A stretch of 64,000 nucleotides of DNA, taken from contig NZ_JAJEKE010000012.1 of the NCBI RefSeq assembly GCF_024363565.1, positions 62,001 through 126,000 of the forward strand, read 5' to 3'. Position numbers and translations under genes: made by a program. Below the pieces are notes generated by a model that saw nothing but the letters and a program-made list of their open reading frames with translations, did not search any database and was not told the DNA's origin. The first letter of the stretch is position 1, and each line of letters begins with the position of its first letter. This document shows, piece after piece, positions 8,121-16,497 of this stretch. Source of the DNA: Lutispora saccharofermentans. Lineage in GTDB: Bacteria; Bacillota; Clostridia; Lutisporales; Lutisporaceae.

Positions 8121-8167
8121 AGCTCCTTATTCTGTGATGATATTATTCAACCACAGAACAAGGAGCT
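8121..8167 (-). promoter_or_regulatory. Hairpin covering the ribosome site of the deleted carboxypeptidase
   Basis: A 16-bp stem with one mismatch (8121-8136 with 8152-8167, loop 15). The AAGGAG ribosome site of the downstream frame lies inside the 3' arm. Depending on where transcription starts, it is either an RNA structure hiding the site or a DNA operator. Confidence 0.5.
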
Positions 8168-8181
8168 ATGTTGGAATTCCA

Positions 8182-8209
8182 TCTTATGAACTTCTTAAGA
8201 TTTTCTTAT
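8182..8209 (-). promoter_or_regulatory. Second VanR-type operator triplet
   Basis: Boxes ATAAGA, TTAAGA and ATAAGA end at 8209, 8198 and 8187, again at 11-bp steps. No good -10 box lies 7 bp further on, unlike the other two copies, so this promoter may be weak. The words around it (AATTCCAACAT) recur at the vanW promoter, suggesting that one promoter region arose by duplication of the other. Confidence 0.6.
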
Positions 8210-8271
8210 AACGAATAGGAAAGTTCAACTTTTTCTTTTATAATATAAGGAACTTTCCGTTTATGGGTTTC

Positions 8272-8315
8272 AAAAAGGCTTCATTGATCTAATAGACTTC
8301 GATAGAAGCCTTTTT
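8272..8315. terminator. Bidirectional terminator after vanS
   Basis: AAAAAGGCTTC at 8272-8282 pairs with GAAGCCTTTTT at 8305-8315, giving T-runs on both strands. It overlaps the vanS stop, so vanRS is a separate transcript from vanW-G-XY-T. Confidence 0.8.
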
Positions 8316-9459
8316 ATAACGGAAGCTTTACTGTAAATGTAGTATTTTCTGGGTTGCTTTCCACAGAGATTGTTCCACCGTGAACCGTGATAATTTCTTG
8401 TGCGATTGCCAAACCTAACCCTGCTCCACCGGTGTTTGTGGAACGTGCAGAATCTAATCGGTAAAATTTTTCAAAAATAGTTTCAAGCTTTGCCTGCGGG
8501 ATTGGATTTCCCTGATTAGTAAAAGTTATAATTATATTTTTGTCCTGCTGTTTAGCAGAAATGTCAATGACGCTGTTTTCATAGCTATAGGCTATCGCAT
8601 TTTTCAAAATGTTATTGAACACACGGGCCAGTTTGTCTGCATCTCCCCACAGCATGAGGTCGTCTGGTATATTGACAGACACCTGCTTTTCCTGTGGAGT
8701 CAGCGTGGGATAGAATTCATCTGCCATCTGCTGGAGCATGAACAGTAAATTGATTTTTTCTTTATTCAAAACAATAGTTTGAAGATTAAATCTTGTGATC
8801 TCAAAAAACTCATTTATAAGCTGCTCTAATCGATAAGCTTTTTCCAAGGTAATACCGACATATTTTGCCTTCTGTTCAGGAGGCATATCAGGAGCTTCAT
8901 CCAGAAGACTTAAGTATCCTATAACGGAGGTCAGAGGTGTCTTTATATCATGAGCCAAGTAAACTACCAAATCATTTTTGCGCTGCTCGGCATCAAGCGC
9001 GGCCTTTTTTTGTTTTTCCAAGTTGTTTTTTATCTGATTAAGCTTATTTTCCATAAAATCCAATTCCGGTGATAATATAATTTCATCATCGGATTCCTCA
9101 GCAAGTTTATCCATTCCGGCACTGACTTCATCGAAATATTTAGTAAACCAGGAAGTTGAAAATTTAAATATAATAACCAAGAATACGAGAATTATAATTA
9201 ATGTAATAACTTCTATATTATTGTAAAATATTAACCGATAAATTAATAAAGCAACGTTTTCGCGCAAATGTAACGTATTCTTTAAAAATTGTACAATACT
9301 ATCTCCAACACTAAAGTTTTTTTGAATTACAAAGCGCAGAAGGATAACAGTTGCAGCCGTGGCAAAAATAATAAGAAACATTCGAAGAAATACTTTTCTT
9401 TTTAATTTTGTATAATCATTCCTTCTTTTATCTCTCTTACTTTTCAATTTTATAGCCAA
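8314..9459 (-). CDS. vanS: VanS-type sensor histidine kinase
   Basis: 381 residues. Two membrane segments (about residues 25-45 and 80-105), linker, H-box YLAHDIKTPLTSVIGYLSLL, N-box ARVFNNILKNAIAYS, G-boxes STNTGGAGLGLAIAQ. It follows VanS(A) closely. TTG 9459 is chosen because the product then begins AIKLKSK..NDYTKLKRK, matching the VanS(A) N-terminus; it overlaps vanR by 23 bp. The kinase would sense glycopeptide or wall stress and phosphorylate VanR. Confidence 0.92.
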   Translation of the reverse strand: MAIKLKSKRDKRRNDYTKLKRKVFLRMFLIIFATAATVILLRFVIQKNFSVGDSIVQFLKNTLHLRENVALLIYRLIFYNNIEVITLIIILVFLVIIFKFSTSWFTKYFDEVSAGMDKLAEESDDEIILSPELDFMENKLNQIKNNLEKQKKAALDAEQRKNDLVVYLAHDIKTPLTSVIGYLSLLDEAPDMPPEQKAKYVGITLEKAYRLEQLINEFFEITRFNLQTIVLNKEKINLLFMLQQMADEFYPTLTPQEKQVSVNIPDDLMLWGDADKLARVFNNILKNAIAYSYENSVIDISAKQQDKNIIITFTNQGNPIPQAKLETIFEKFYRLDSARSTNTGGAGLGLAIAQEIITVHGGTISVESNPENTTFTVKLPL

Positions 9460-10144
9460 CCCCCCACACCGTTTTGATATATTTAGGATGCTCCGCGCTA
9501 TCATGCATTTTTTCTCTTAAATGCCTGATATGAACCATTATCGTATTATTGCTGTTAGTAAAATATTTATCTCCCCATACCTCATGGAACAATTTTTCCG
9601 AACTGACCACACGTCCGCGATTGGAACAAAGGACCCAAAGAATTGAAAACTCTGTAGGAGTGAGAGATAGCTTTTTTTCATTCAGCGTACATTCATGGGT
9701 ATCTATGTCCAATACCAAGCCGGAAAAGGCAATCAAGTGTTCTTCCTGGTTTGGCTCCGCAGAATTATATTTGGTAAATCTCCGGAGCTGCGCCTTTACA
9801 CGGGCAATAAGTTCCAAAGGGCGGAACGGTTTAGTCATATAATCGTCCGCGCCTAATGTCAGCCCGGTAATTTTATCGATTTCTTCTTCTTTGGCTGTCA
9901 GCATGATAACCGGAAAATTATGCTTTTCCCGGATTTGCTGACAGATTGAAAAACCATCTGCATCGGGAAGCATAACATCCAAAATGGCAAGATCTAACCT
10001 TTCATTTTCAATGCAGTCAAAAGCATCCTTCCCGTTATAAAATTTAAAGACATTATAATTCTCATTTTTTAAATAAACTTCTACCAAATCGGCAATTGCT
10101 TGTTCGTCATCAACTATCAAAATATTTGCAGCCAAAAGCGTCAT
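9437..10144 (-). CDS. vanR: VanR-type response regulator (OmpR family)
   Basis: 235 residues: receiver domain with ILIVDDEQ, phospho-Asp in LAILDVMLPDADG, the T and K sites in PVIMLTAK and DDYMTKPF, then a winged-helix domain ending HPKYIKTVWGVGYKIEK. Near-identical layout to VanR(A). It probably binds the 11-bp spaced boxes at 7772-7799, 8182-8209 and 10215-10242. AAAGAAAG precedes ATG 10144. Confidence 0.95.
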   Translation of the reverse strand: MTLLAANILIVDDEQAIADLVEVYLKNENYNVFKFYNGKDAFDCIENERLDLAILDVMLPDADGFSICQQIREKHNFPVIMLTAKEEEIDKITGLTLGADDYMTKPFRPLELIARVKAQLRRFTKYNSAEPNQEEHLIAFSGLVLDIDTHECTLNEKKLSLTPTEFSILWVLCSNRGRVVSSEKLFHEVWGDKYFTNSNNTIMVHIRHLREKMHDSAEHPKYIKTVWGVGYKIEK

Positions 10145-10201
10145 CTTCTTTCTTTTAAGTATATATCCCCATAATTATTATACCACGAAGCAAAAATCCA
10201 T

Positions 10202-10242
10202 TTTATAGCTTTTTACTTATTAAAATCTTAAGATTTTCTGAA
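10202..10242 (-). promoter_or_regulatory. VanR-type operator and vanRS promoter
   Basis: Boxes TTCAGA, TTAAGA and ATAAGT end at 10242, 10231 and 10220 (11-bp steps), with TATAAA at 10207-10202, 7 bp past the last box. Identical geometry to the vanW promoter implies autoregulation. Confidence 0.65.
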
Positions 10243-10249
10243 TATCGCG

Positions 10250-10641
10250 ATACCGATAGTCTTTTATTGCTGCACCTGAATCTGTGGATGCCGGGAAATC
10301 ATGATCCCCCAACCTTGTATACTATGAGCAGCAGTACATACCTGCTTCAAGACCTTACGGACCGTCTTATGATATAACCCATGGAATCTGTCATGGCTTG
10401 TTTGATTATGCGCACATTTTGGAATGGTCCATAACACGGCTAAAGCGGAAAGCTCCTTCTATACGCTCATCCTCACAGTATTCTTGCACATCCAATCAGG
10501 CGATGGAAAAAGTATATAAAGAACGAATTGACTGAAGACTTTGTTCCTTTAATTTATATATTAATAAAACAAAAGCACCAAAACTTTTACATCTCAGTGC
10601 TTTTAATACCAGAACAGTTATGTCAAAAAAACGATGTCACA
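10250..10641. other. No recognised gene
   Basis: About 390 bp. A minus-strand open stretch (10270-10440; ...KCAHNQTSHDRFHG...) and a plus-strand open stretch (about 10370-10533) are present, but neither has a start with a ribosome site or a family I recognise. They may be decayed genes. Confidence 0.3.
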
Positions 10642-11118
10642 TCAATATTGTTTCTTTTTTGCCAGATGATTTGTGTCAATAGATTTTCGGAATACGAAAA
10701 ATCGGTCATACAAAAATTCCAGAACAAAATTTGTCAGCATAATGAGCAGCGTAACCAAATATTCATTCCAAAGAAGAGTGTCCGCAAGATGATTTCCTAG
10801 AATCGTTGAGGCAGGAGTAAATACGCAATAGAAACCTAATGTTTTCAGCATGGCAGCGGATACATTATCAGCAGAACGAAATGTATACCGGCGGTTCAAG
10901 GTAAAATTCCACAATACAGACAAAAATAATGCTACTAAATAGCATGGCCAATAACGCCAATTTGTCAGTTCATTAAGCAGGGAAAAAACAGATATCTCTA
11001 TTATTCCTGCGGAAGCAGAGAATAATCCGAATTTAAGACCGCGAATCATTTCTTTTTTTATGCTTTGATTTTTCTCACTGTCATTCCTTTTGCCCTCTTT
11101 TTTTGGTACAATGTTCAT
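10642..11118 (-). CDS. GtrA family membrane protein
   Basis: 158 residues, four predicted membrane helices, with the GtrA landmark WNFTLNRRYTFRS and FVLEFLYDRFFVFRKS. GtrA proteins assist transfer of lipid-linked sugars across the membrane or modify wall polymers. ATG 11118 has GGGGGT upstream; a start 14 codons earlier lacks one. It lies between vanR and the catabolic operon with no coupling to either. Confidence 0.85.
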   Translation of the reverse strand: MNIVPKKEGKRNDSEKNQSIKKEMIRGLKFGLFSASAGIIEISVFSLLNELTNWRYWPCYLVALFLSVLWNFTLNRRYTFRSADNVSAAMLKTLGFYCVFTPASTILGNHLADTLLWNEYLVTLLIMLTNFVLEFLYDRFFVFRKSIDTNHLAKKKQY

Positions 11119-11221
11119 TTCATACCCCCATTTCCAGATTACGTACATGATTTGCCGCAACCGGATTTTCCGCAGATATTATTGCTGCACATCCTCACCG
11201 CGAAATTCGCTCATACACACC

Positions 11222-12820
11222 TCAAACGTTCAAACGTAAAGCTTTAAAGCTGCTTTTATTAGATTTGTACAGCCTCTTGAATACCTCAAAATTTCTGTCA
11301 TACACAGCCTTTGTTTTTTCATCGGGAACAAAAATTTGTTCCGCAGCAACATATTCCTTTATAGTTTCCAGATTGGGAATAATTCCCAGTCCTACTCCCA
11401 TAACTGCCGCCGCACCTACAGCACCTACATTCTGAGGATTTGCGTTCACATCAATCCTATGTCCGGTTATATCAGCCAAAATCTGCCCGGTTATAGGCGA
11501 AAGGGCACCTCCTCCCACAAACCGTATCGTTTCGGACACTTTTATTTTCTTCTCCTGACACTCAAGCATCCATCTCAAATGATAGCAAATACCTTCTACC
11601 ACTGAGCGGATCAGCTCCGTTTTGCCCGTATCCAAGGTAATATTGAAAAATATTCCGGCAGCATTGGGATCTTCAAAAGGACATCTGTTCCCGTGAAGCC
11701 AGGGTGTAAAAATCACGCCGCCTGCCCCCGGTTCTATTTTCTTTATTGTATCCATCAGGTAATCGTACAAATTAGTATAAATGGCTTCCTGATTTTCTGC
11801 CACATGCTTTTTCCCCAGGTAAATGCCTATTTCATCCAAAGCCAGATGGTCCTTCATCCATTCCAGGCATTTCCCTGCCGTTTCCATCTCCGCAAAATAA
11901 TTGTAACGTCCGCTTTGTGCTCCCACTATTGCCGCAATCATTTTGCCTGCATCAACTTTTTGCTTATCCACGATTGTAGAAACCCATCCGGAAGTTCCCA
12001 AATATATGTGAGTATCTCCAGTTTCAACGCATCCCGCCCCTATTCCTATCAGAGATGCATCCCCTCCGCCGCCAAATACCGGTATCCCGGAAACAAGCCC
12101 CAAATCGGCGGATGCCTTTTGAGTAAGACCGCCCGCCTTGTCCGTGGACTTTATTATATCAGGGAGGTGCTGCATCCGGACGCCGTACATTTTGCACAGG
12201 GCTTTGCTCCAGCCTCTTTTCCCCCTTCTGGTATCATACAGCAGGGTGGAAAATGCCGAATCTTCCGTCATGATAAAGCGTCCGGTGCATCTATGAATAA
12301 GGTATTCTTTTACATCCAGCCATTTATGTATCCTTTTAAAATTTTCCGGTTCGTTATGCTCAACCCATTTGTATTTCCATACGGGATCTTTGACGCTGGT
12401 GGAGGCCGCACGCGATATGATCAGACTTTTAGTCAGTTTAAAAACATTGCCTCCCGCAATCTGTATTCCGTGTGCCATACCTTCCTTTATTTCCTTAACG
12501 GCACGCTGGTCCATATAGCTCATGGGCCTGCGGACAGGTGTGCCGTTTTTATCAACCAGCACAAGCCCCTGCATTTGGGAACAAAAAGATATCCCCGCTA
12601 TTTCGGAGGATTTGATATCAGCAGCTTCAAACAGCTTTTTTGTGGTAGAACACATGGCACTCCACCATTCATCTTCATCCTGCTCCGCTCCGACCTTTCC
12701 CACTATATATAGGCCGTAGCCCTGATGGGCATCGGCTATCAGCTCTATATTTTTGCCTATCCCGAATAGGCAAGTTTTTACGCCGGTAGTCCCTATATCA
12801 TAAGCGATCACGTATTTCAT
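11222..12820 (-). CDS. FGGY family carbohydrate kinase (xylulokinase-like)
   Basis: 532 residues. FGGY_N begins KYVIAYDIGTTGVKT (ATP phosphate loop), with SYMDQRA in the sugar site; FGGY_C has GGGGDASLIGIGAG and the adenosine-side IRFVGGGALSP. It phosphorylates a ketose or polyol before cleavage by the class II aldolase encoded upstream. Last gene of the four-gene operon; AGAGGA precedes ATG 12820. Sugar substrate not deducible. Confidence 0.88.
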   Translation of the reverse strand: MKYVIAYDIGTTGVKTCLFGIGKNIELIADAHQGYGLYIVGKVGAEQDEDEWWSAMCSTTKKLFEAADIKSSEIAGISFCSQMQGLVLVDKNGTPVRRPMSYMDQRAVKEIKEGMAHGIQIAGGNVFKLTKSLIISRAASTSVKDPVWKYKWVEHNEPENFKRIHKWLDVKEYLIHRCTGRFIMTEDSAFSTLLYDTRRGKRGWSKALCKMYGVRMQHLPDIIKSTDKAGGLTQKASADLGLVSGIPVFGGGGDASLIGIGAGCVETGDTHIYLGTSGWVSTIVDKQKVDAGKMIAAIVGAQSGRYNYFAEMETAGKCLEWMKDHLALDEIGIYLGKKHVAENQEAIYTNLYDYLMDTIKKIEPGAGGVIFTPWLHGNRCPFEDPNAAGIFFNITLDTGKTELIRSVVEGICYHLRWMLECQEKKIKVSETIRFVGGGALSPITGQILADITGHRIDVNANPQNVGAVGAAAVMGVGLGIIPNLETIKEYVAAEQIFVPDEKTKAVYDRNFEVFKRLYKSNKSSFKALRLNV

Positions 12821-12855
12821 AATTTTATCCTCTTCTTCGTGCTTTTAGCACGCAA

Positions 12856-13509
12856 CTACTTTTTATGGACAACCTCAGATTGGCAAAAAGTAAATGCGGA
12901 TTCCAGGAATTTTAGTAATTCCGAAACCACCTTTTCATCATCCTCCAAAATATCTTCCCCGCAATATACCTTCGCCCTCTCCGTGTAATAATCACAACAA
13001 TATGAAAACTGCAGCATCATAAGCAAATTATCAAAGAAAAATGCAAAAAGCCGTGGATTAATATCGTTTCTTATGTCTCCGTCCTTTATGGCCCTTTCGA
13101 TAAACCCGGTATATACTTTAGCTGTCATGCTCTCTATCTCCGCCGCATACAGCGGTGCATATTTTTTGCCGCTCCCCGAAGTGATTAAGTTATACATTTT
13201 AATATAATTACTATATTCCCTTGAATAGCGCTGCACTGCCCGTATCATCTTTTCCGCACGAGTCAGAAGCTTGTCATCACTTTCTATTACTTCATGCAAT
13301 ACCGATTCCAGAACACCGAGGCTTCTTCTGAGGCAAGCCTGAAAAAAAGCTTCTTTATTTTCATAGTATTTATATAGAACCCCCACACTGATACCGGCTT
13401 TCTTTGCAATCACATTGACATTAGCCCTGTCCGGCCCTTTTTCCGCAAATTCCGCTATTCCCGTTTCAAGAATTTCCGCCAATTTTTCTTCTGTCAGCTT
13501 TTTCAGCAT
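12856..13509 (-). CDS. TetR/AcrR family regulator
   Basis: 217 residues. The N-terminal HTH reads NVNVIAKKAGISVGVLYKYYENKEAFF, the classic TetR recognition helix; the C-terminal half is a helical ligand domain. Encoded inside the catabolic operon between aldolase and kinase, so it likely represses the operon promoter at 16224-16280. Confidence 0.88.
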   Translation of the reverse strand: MLKKLTEEKLAEILETGIAEFAEKGPDRANVNVIAKKAGISVGVLYKYYENKEAFFQACLRRSLGVLESVLHEVIESDDKLLTRAEKMIRAVQRYSREYSNYIKMYNLITSGSGKKYAPLYAAEIESMTAKVYTGFIERAIKDGDIRNDINPRLFAFFFDNLLMMLQFSYCCDYYTERAKVYCGEDILEDDEKVVSELLKFLESAFTFCQSEVVHKK

Positions 13510-13522
13510 ATATTTTACCTCA

Positions 13523-14650
13523 TTATTTTTTCATCTTCGAATATTTCTTTACATATATAATTCGTTGAATGTAGGCATCCGCTGTGCTTAGCCTGTCCGT
13601 TTTATTCAGCGCTGCAGCATATAAATCTGCCGTGCACCCCTTCCTCAGCACCATAGCCACCGCCTCCGCATCGCTTTCGGTTATTCCCGTGCACAAGGCG
13701 CCTTCATTCTCCAGTAAAACAGCGTTTTTATTCTTTAATTCCTTTGCCACAGCTTTTGCATTTATAAAGCCGTTTTTCACCGTCTTGATATTTACGCCTG
13801 CAATCTGGGCAAGGTCATCCAACAATGGCCTTAAAATCCGTCCGGTACTGCTGGCTTCCACTACCTCCTCATCTGTGGAATGGATGATATGAATGGCATT
13901 GCCGCATTTATAAATTTCAGCATGAAGCACCGCTGCTTTTGGAGCTCCCTCAGGCAGCCCGTCTATCCTGTATTCGGCAGCATGCCCGCCGCATTTCAGA
14001 ATAAATATATTCCCTTCCCGTTTACTCCTTCCGTAATCCGTAATGGAGGCCGACGGCTTTTTATTTTCTCCGCATGCCTTTCGGTACCTTTCTTCTGCCA
14101 TCTTTTCAAGAGCCAGCGCAATTTCAAAGGAATTCTCAAGATCTTTTCCCATACACATTGTTCCGTGATACTTCATCAGTACAGCTTTACTCCCGGGATA
14201 ATTGCATACCGCTTCTGCCACCTTCTTACGAAGCTTCCCGGTTGACGGCATTCCATAGGCTGCACAGGGAACTGTGTCTCCCAATATTCTTTTATATTCA
14301 TCATCATGCACTTCGATGTCTTTTCCTTCAATGCTGAGAACAGAAGCCATTACCTGGTGCGTATGGATTATAAAATTAACCTCCGCCCGCATCCGGTAGG
14401 CTTCCGCATGTATCCCCTTTTCACTGGACGGTTTTATGTTCCCCTCATAGGAGCAATCCGCAGTATTAACCGCCACTATCTGTTCAGGGGTCAGCGTTTC
14501 ATAGGCCAAGCCGCTTGGGGTTACTACAAATTGTTCATCTGAAATCCTGGCGCTGATATTTCCCCATGTCCTCGCTATAAGGCCCTTTTCCACCAGTATT
14601 TTTCCTGCGCGGATTACAAGCTCCTTTGCCTCTTCTATTGAATATGCCAT
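13523..14650 (-). CDS. Tandem class II aldolase/adducin protein
   Basis: 375 residues made of two aldolase-II units. Unit 1 (about 1-195) has Glu77 (SSEKG), zinc ligands H96 and H98 (IIHTHQ) and H162 (KYHGTM), so it should be active on a phosphorylated sugar. Unit 2 (about 210-375) keeps the fold (AVLHAEIYKCGNAIHIIHST) but has HSTDE instead of H-T-H and ENEGA in place of the YHG-type histidine, so it has lost its metal site. Usual family length is about 210-250. TTGGAG precedes ATG 14650. Confidence 0.82.
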   Translation of the reverse strand: MAYSIEEAKELVIRAGKILVEKGLIARTWGNISARISDEQFVVTPSGLAYETLTPEQIVAVNTADCSYEGNIKPSSEKGIHAEAYRMRAEVNFIIHTHQVMASVLSIEGKDIEVHDDEYKRILGDTVPCAAYGMPSTGKLRKKVAEAVCNYPGSKAVLMKYHGTMCMGKDLENSFEIALALEKMAEERYRKACGENKKPSASITDYGRSKREGNIFILKCGGHAAEYRIDGLPEGAPKAAVLHAEIYKCGNAIHIIHSTDEEVVEASSTGRILRPLLDDLAQIAGVNIKTVKNGFINAKAVAKELKNKNAVLLENEGALCTGITESDAEAVAMVLRKGCTADLYAAALNKTDRLSTADAYIQRIIYVKKYSKMKK

Positions 14651-14687
14651 ATTAACTCCAATCTATGCGCTCACGCACATGTACAAA

Positions 14688-16175
14688 TCAAGAAATATCC
14701 ACAGGCCCGCATTTGGACAAAACACGTTCAAACCTTACTAATACATCATCTATCATATCTTCCGTATATGCGGCACTTGTATATAATCTTGAGCCGGCCA
14801 ATGTTACAATTCCTTCCGCCATATATGCAGCTCCCATATGCTCCATTTCTTTTTGACGGATGCCTGTTTCTTTTAAAACATTGGGAATTTTCCACGGTCT
14901 CTTCCAGTCTACGCAAAAATGCATGGTGCCCGCATTATCCAGATGACAGATAGAGCCCTGATTAAATGCCACAAAGGGCAGTCTATATTTCTTAATTATT
15001 TCCTGCAGACCCTTAGTCAGACGGTCACCCATACGTCCGGCAGTCTCGCAGGCATTTGTCCTTTCAATCTCACAAAGTGTATGATATCCTGCCACACAGG
15101 ATATAGGAGTTGCGGCCATCGTACCTCCGCACATGGCCTTGGGTATTTTCTTGCCGGAGGAATCGAGCCCGGCACCCAAATGCGCCATACAGTCCTTGTG
15201 CCCTCCTACTCCGCCGGCACCGGGATACCCGCCTGCGATTATCTTTCCGAAAATCGTCAAATCCGGATCCACGCCGAAATAACCTTGGGCCCCGCTTGTT
15301 CCGATACGAAATCCCGTCACAACCTCGTCAAAAATTAGAAGCGCTCCGTATTTGTGGGCCAGATGCTCGGCTCCTTTGATAAACTCTTTGGAAACGGGGC
15401 GCGTACCGCTTTCCGGTCCCATGGGCTCAATATAAACCGCTGCCGTACCGCCGTACATTTTATTTTTTCTCAGCTTTCTTTCCAAATCCTCCAGGTCGTT
15501 GGGGAAAAATTCATCCGTGTGTTTAAACACAAACTTAGGTACACCCTTTGACATGAGACCCTTCGTACCCGGAACGCGCATACCGTAGGCCAGTTGGTCC
15601 GACCATCCGTGATAGGCTCCTCCCATTTTCAAAATATTTTTCTTTCCCGTTTTCAGCCGTGCAATGCGTGCGGCACACATACATGCCTCCGTTCCGGACC
15701 CCAGCATGCGGAACATATCAACAGACGGCACCATTTCAGATATTTTTTTTGCCAGCTTATATTCATATTCATGAAAAAGCCCCGTTGAAGGACCGCATGT
15801 ATTCAAAAGTTCAATCACCTGATCTCTTACGGCAGGCGGATTGCTCCCTAAAATCGTGGGCCCTCCGGCCTGCAGCAAGTCATAATACCAGTTCCCGTCA
15901 ATATCATATAATTTTGCGCCTTCAGCTTTCGTTATTACGATAGGAAACGGATAATTAAACGCCAGATTATGCTGTACCCCACCGGGTATTATTTGTTTTG
16001 CTTCATCAATCATTGCTTTGGACTTAGTACATTTTTTATCAAAATAATTTTCAACATAATCATCCAGATATGTTTTCCGAATTGAATACACAGGTTTCTT
16101 AATTAATTCATCAAGTTCCCTGGTTACCTTTTCCGCATCGAGGTAATTATCAATAGCAAATCCGTTATAAGCCAT
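14688..16175 (-). CDS. Class III PLP aminotransferase (glutamate-1-semialdehyde aminomutase-like)
   Basis: 495 residues. Seen: IIPGGVQHN, FRMLGSGTEACMCAARIAR, GAYHGWSDQ, the Asp of LIFDEVVTGFR and the PLP lysine in FGKIIAGGYP. It resembles GSAM but sits in a sugar-catabolic operon without haem genes, so it more likely transaminates an amino sugar or amino acid-derived substrate. ATG 16175 has GGGAGGT upstream; a GTG seven codons earlier overlies that site. First gene of the operon. Confidence 0.85.
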   Translation of the reverse strand: MAYNGFAIDNYLDAEKVTRELDELIKKPVYSIRKTYLDDYVENYFDKKCTKSKAMIDEAKQIIPGGVQHNLAFNYPFPIVITKAEGAKLYDIDGNWYYDLLQAGGPTILGSNPPAVRDQVIELLNTCGPSTGLFHEYEYKLAKKISEMVPSVDMFRMLGSGTEACMCAARIARLKTGKKNILKMGGAYHGWSDQLAYGMRVPGTKGLMSKGVPKFVFKHTDEFFPNDLEDLERKLRKNKMYGGTAAVYIEPMGPESGTRPVSKEFIKGAEHLAHKYGALLIFDEVVTGFRIGTSGAQGYFGVDPDLTIFGKIIAGGYPGAGGVGGHKDCMAHLGAGLDSSGKKIPKAMCGGTMAATPISCVAGYHTLCEIERTNACETAGRMGDRLTKGLQEIIKKYRLPFVAFNQGSICHLDNAGTMHFCVDWKRPWKIPNVLKETGIRQKEMEHMGAAYMAEGIVTLAGSRLYTSAAYTEDMIDDVLVRFERVLSKCGPVDIS

Positions 16176-16223
16176 TTGAGCACCTCCCTCTTTCACATGA
16201 ATCTTCGCTCACGTCTTACATAT

Positions 16224-16280
16224 ATTATATGCTTCCAGATATTTCTTGTCAATATATAGAAATTAATATACTTCTATATA
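16224..16280 (-). promoter_or_regulatory. Consensus promoter and palindromic operator of the catabolic operon
   Basis: TTGACA at 16252-16247, 17-bp spacer, TATAAT at 16229-16224: a perfect sigma-A promoter. Abutting its -35 is an inverted repeat TATATAGAA / TTCTATATA (16253-16261 and 16272-16280), a candidate site for the operon's TetR protein. Confidence 0.75.
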
Positions 16281-16289
16281 GGCAGAGCG

Positions 16290-16408
16290 ATAACCATCAA
16301 AGAGTTCTGTGAAAAAGCAGGTATCAAACGTGCTTTCGATGAGTTGCGTACCAACGCTCGTACGGTTTCATCCCTAGATAACAGAACACGGGGAAATATT
16401 GCCGCCTA
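16290..16408 (+). other. Possible gene tail, unrecognised
   Basis: A plus-strand open stretch reads ITIKEFCEKAGIKRAFDEL and ends ...DNRTRGNIAA before a TAA. Codon use looks protein-like but there is no start or ribosome site, so at best it is the C-terminal end of a lost gene. Confidence 0.3.
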
Positions 16409-16497
16409 AATTTGCCTTTCTCAATTCAGCTTCGGCAAATCATTGCCACCAAAGCTATGTGGTGGCAAAAGCTCCATATCCTCTGGCTTTTACATCA

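Noticed and set aside
11693..12712. Long plus-strand open frame of 339 codons
   Set aside because: It is antisense to the FGGY kinase, which has full family motifs; the plus frame is rich in Cys, His and Phe and has no ribosome site.
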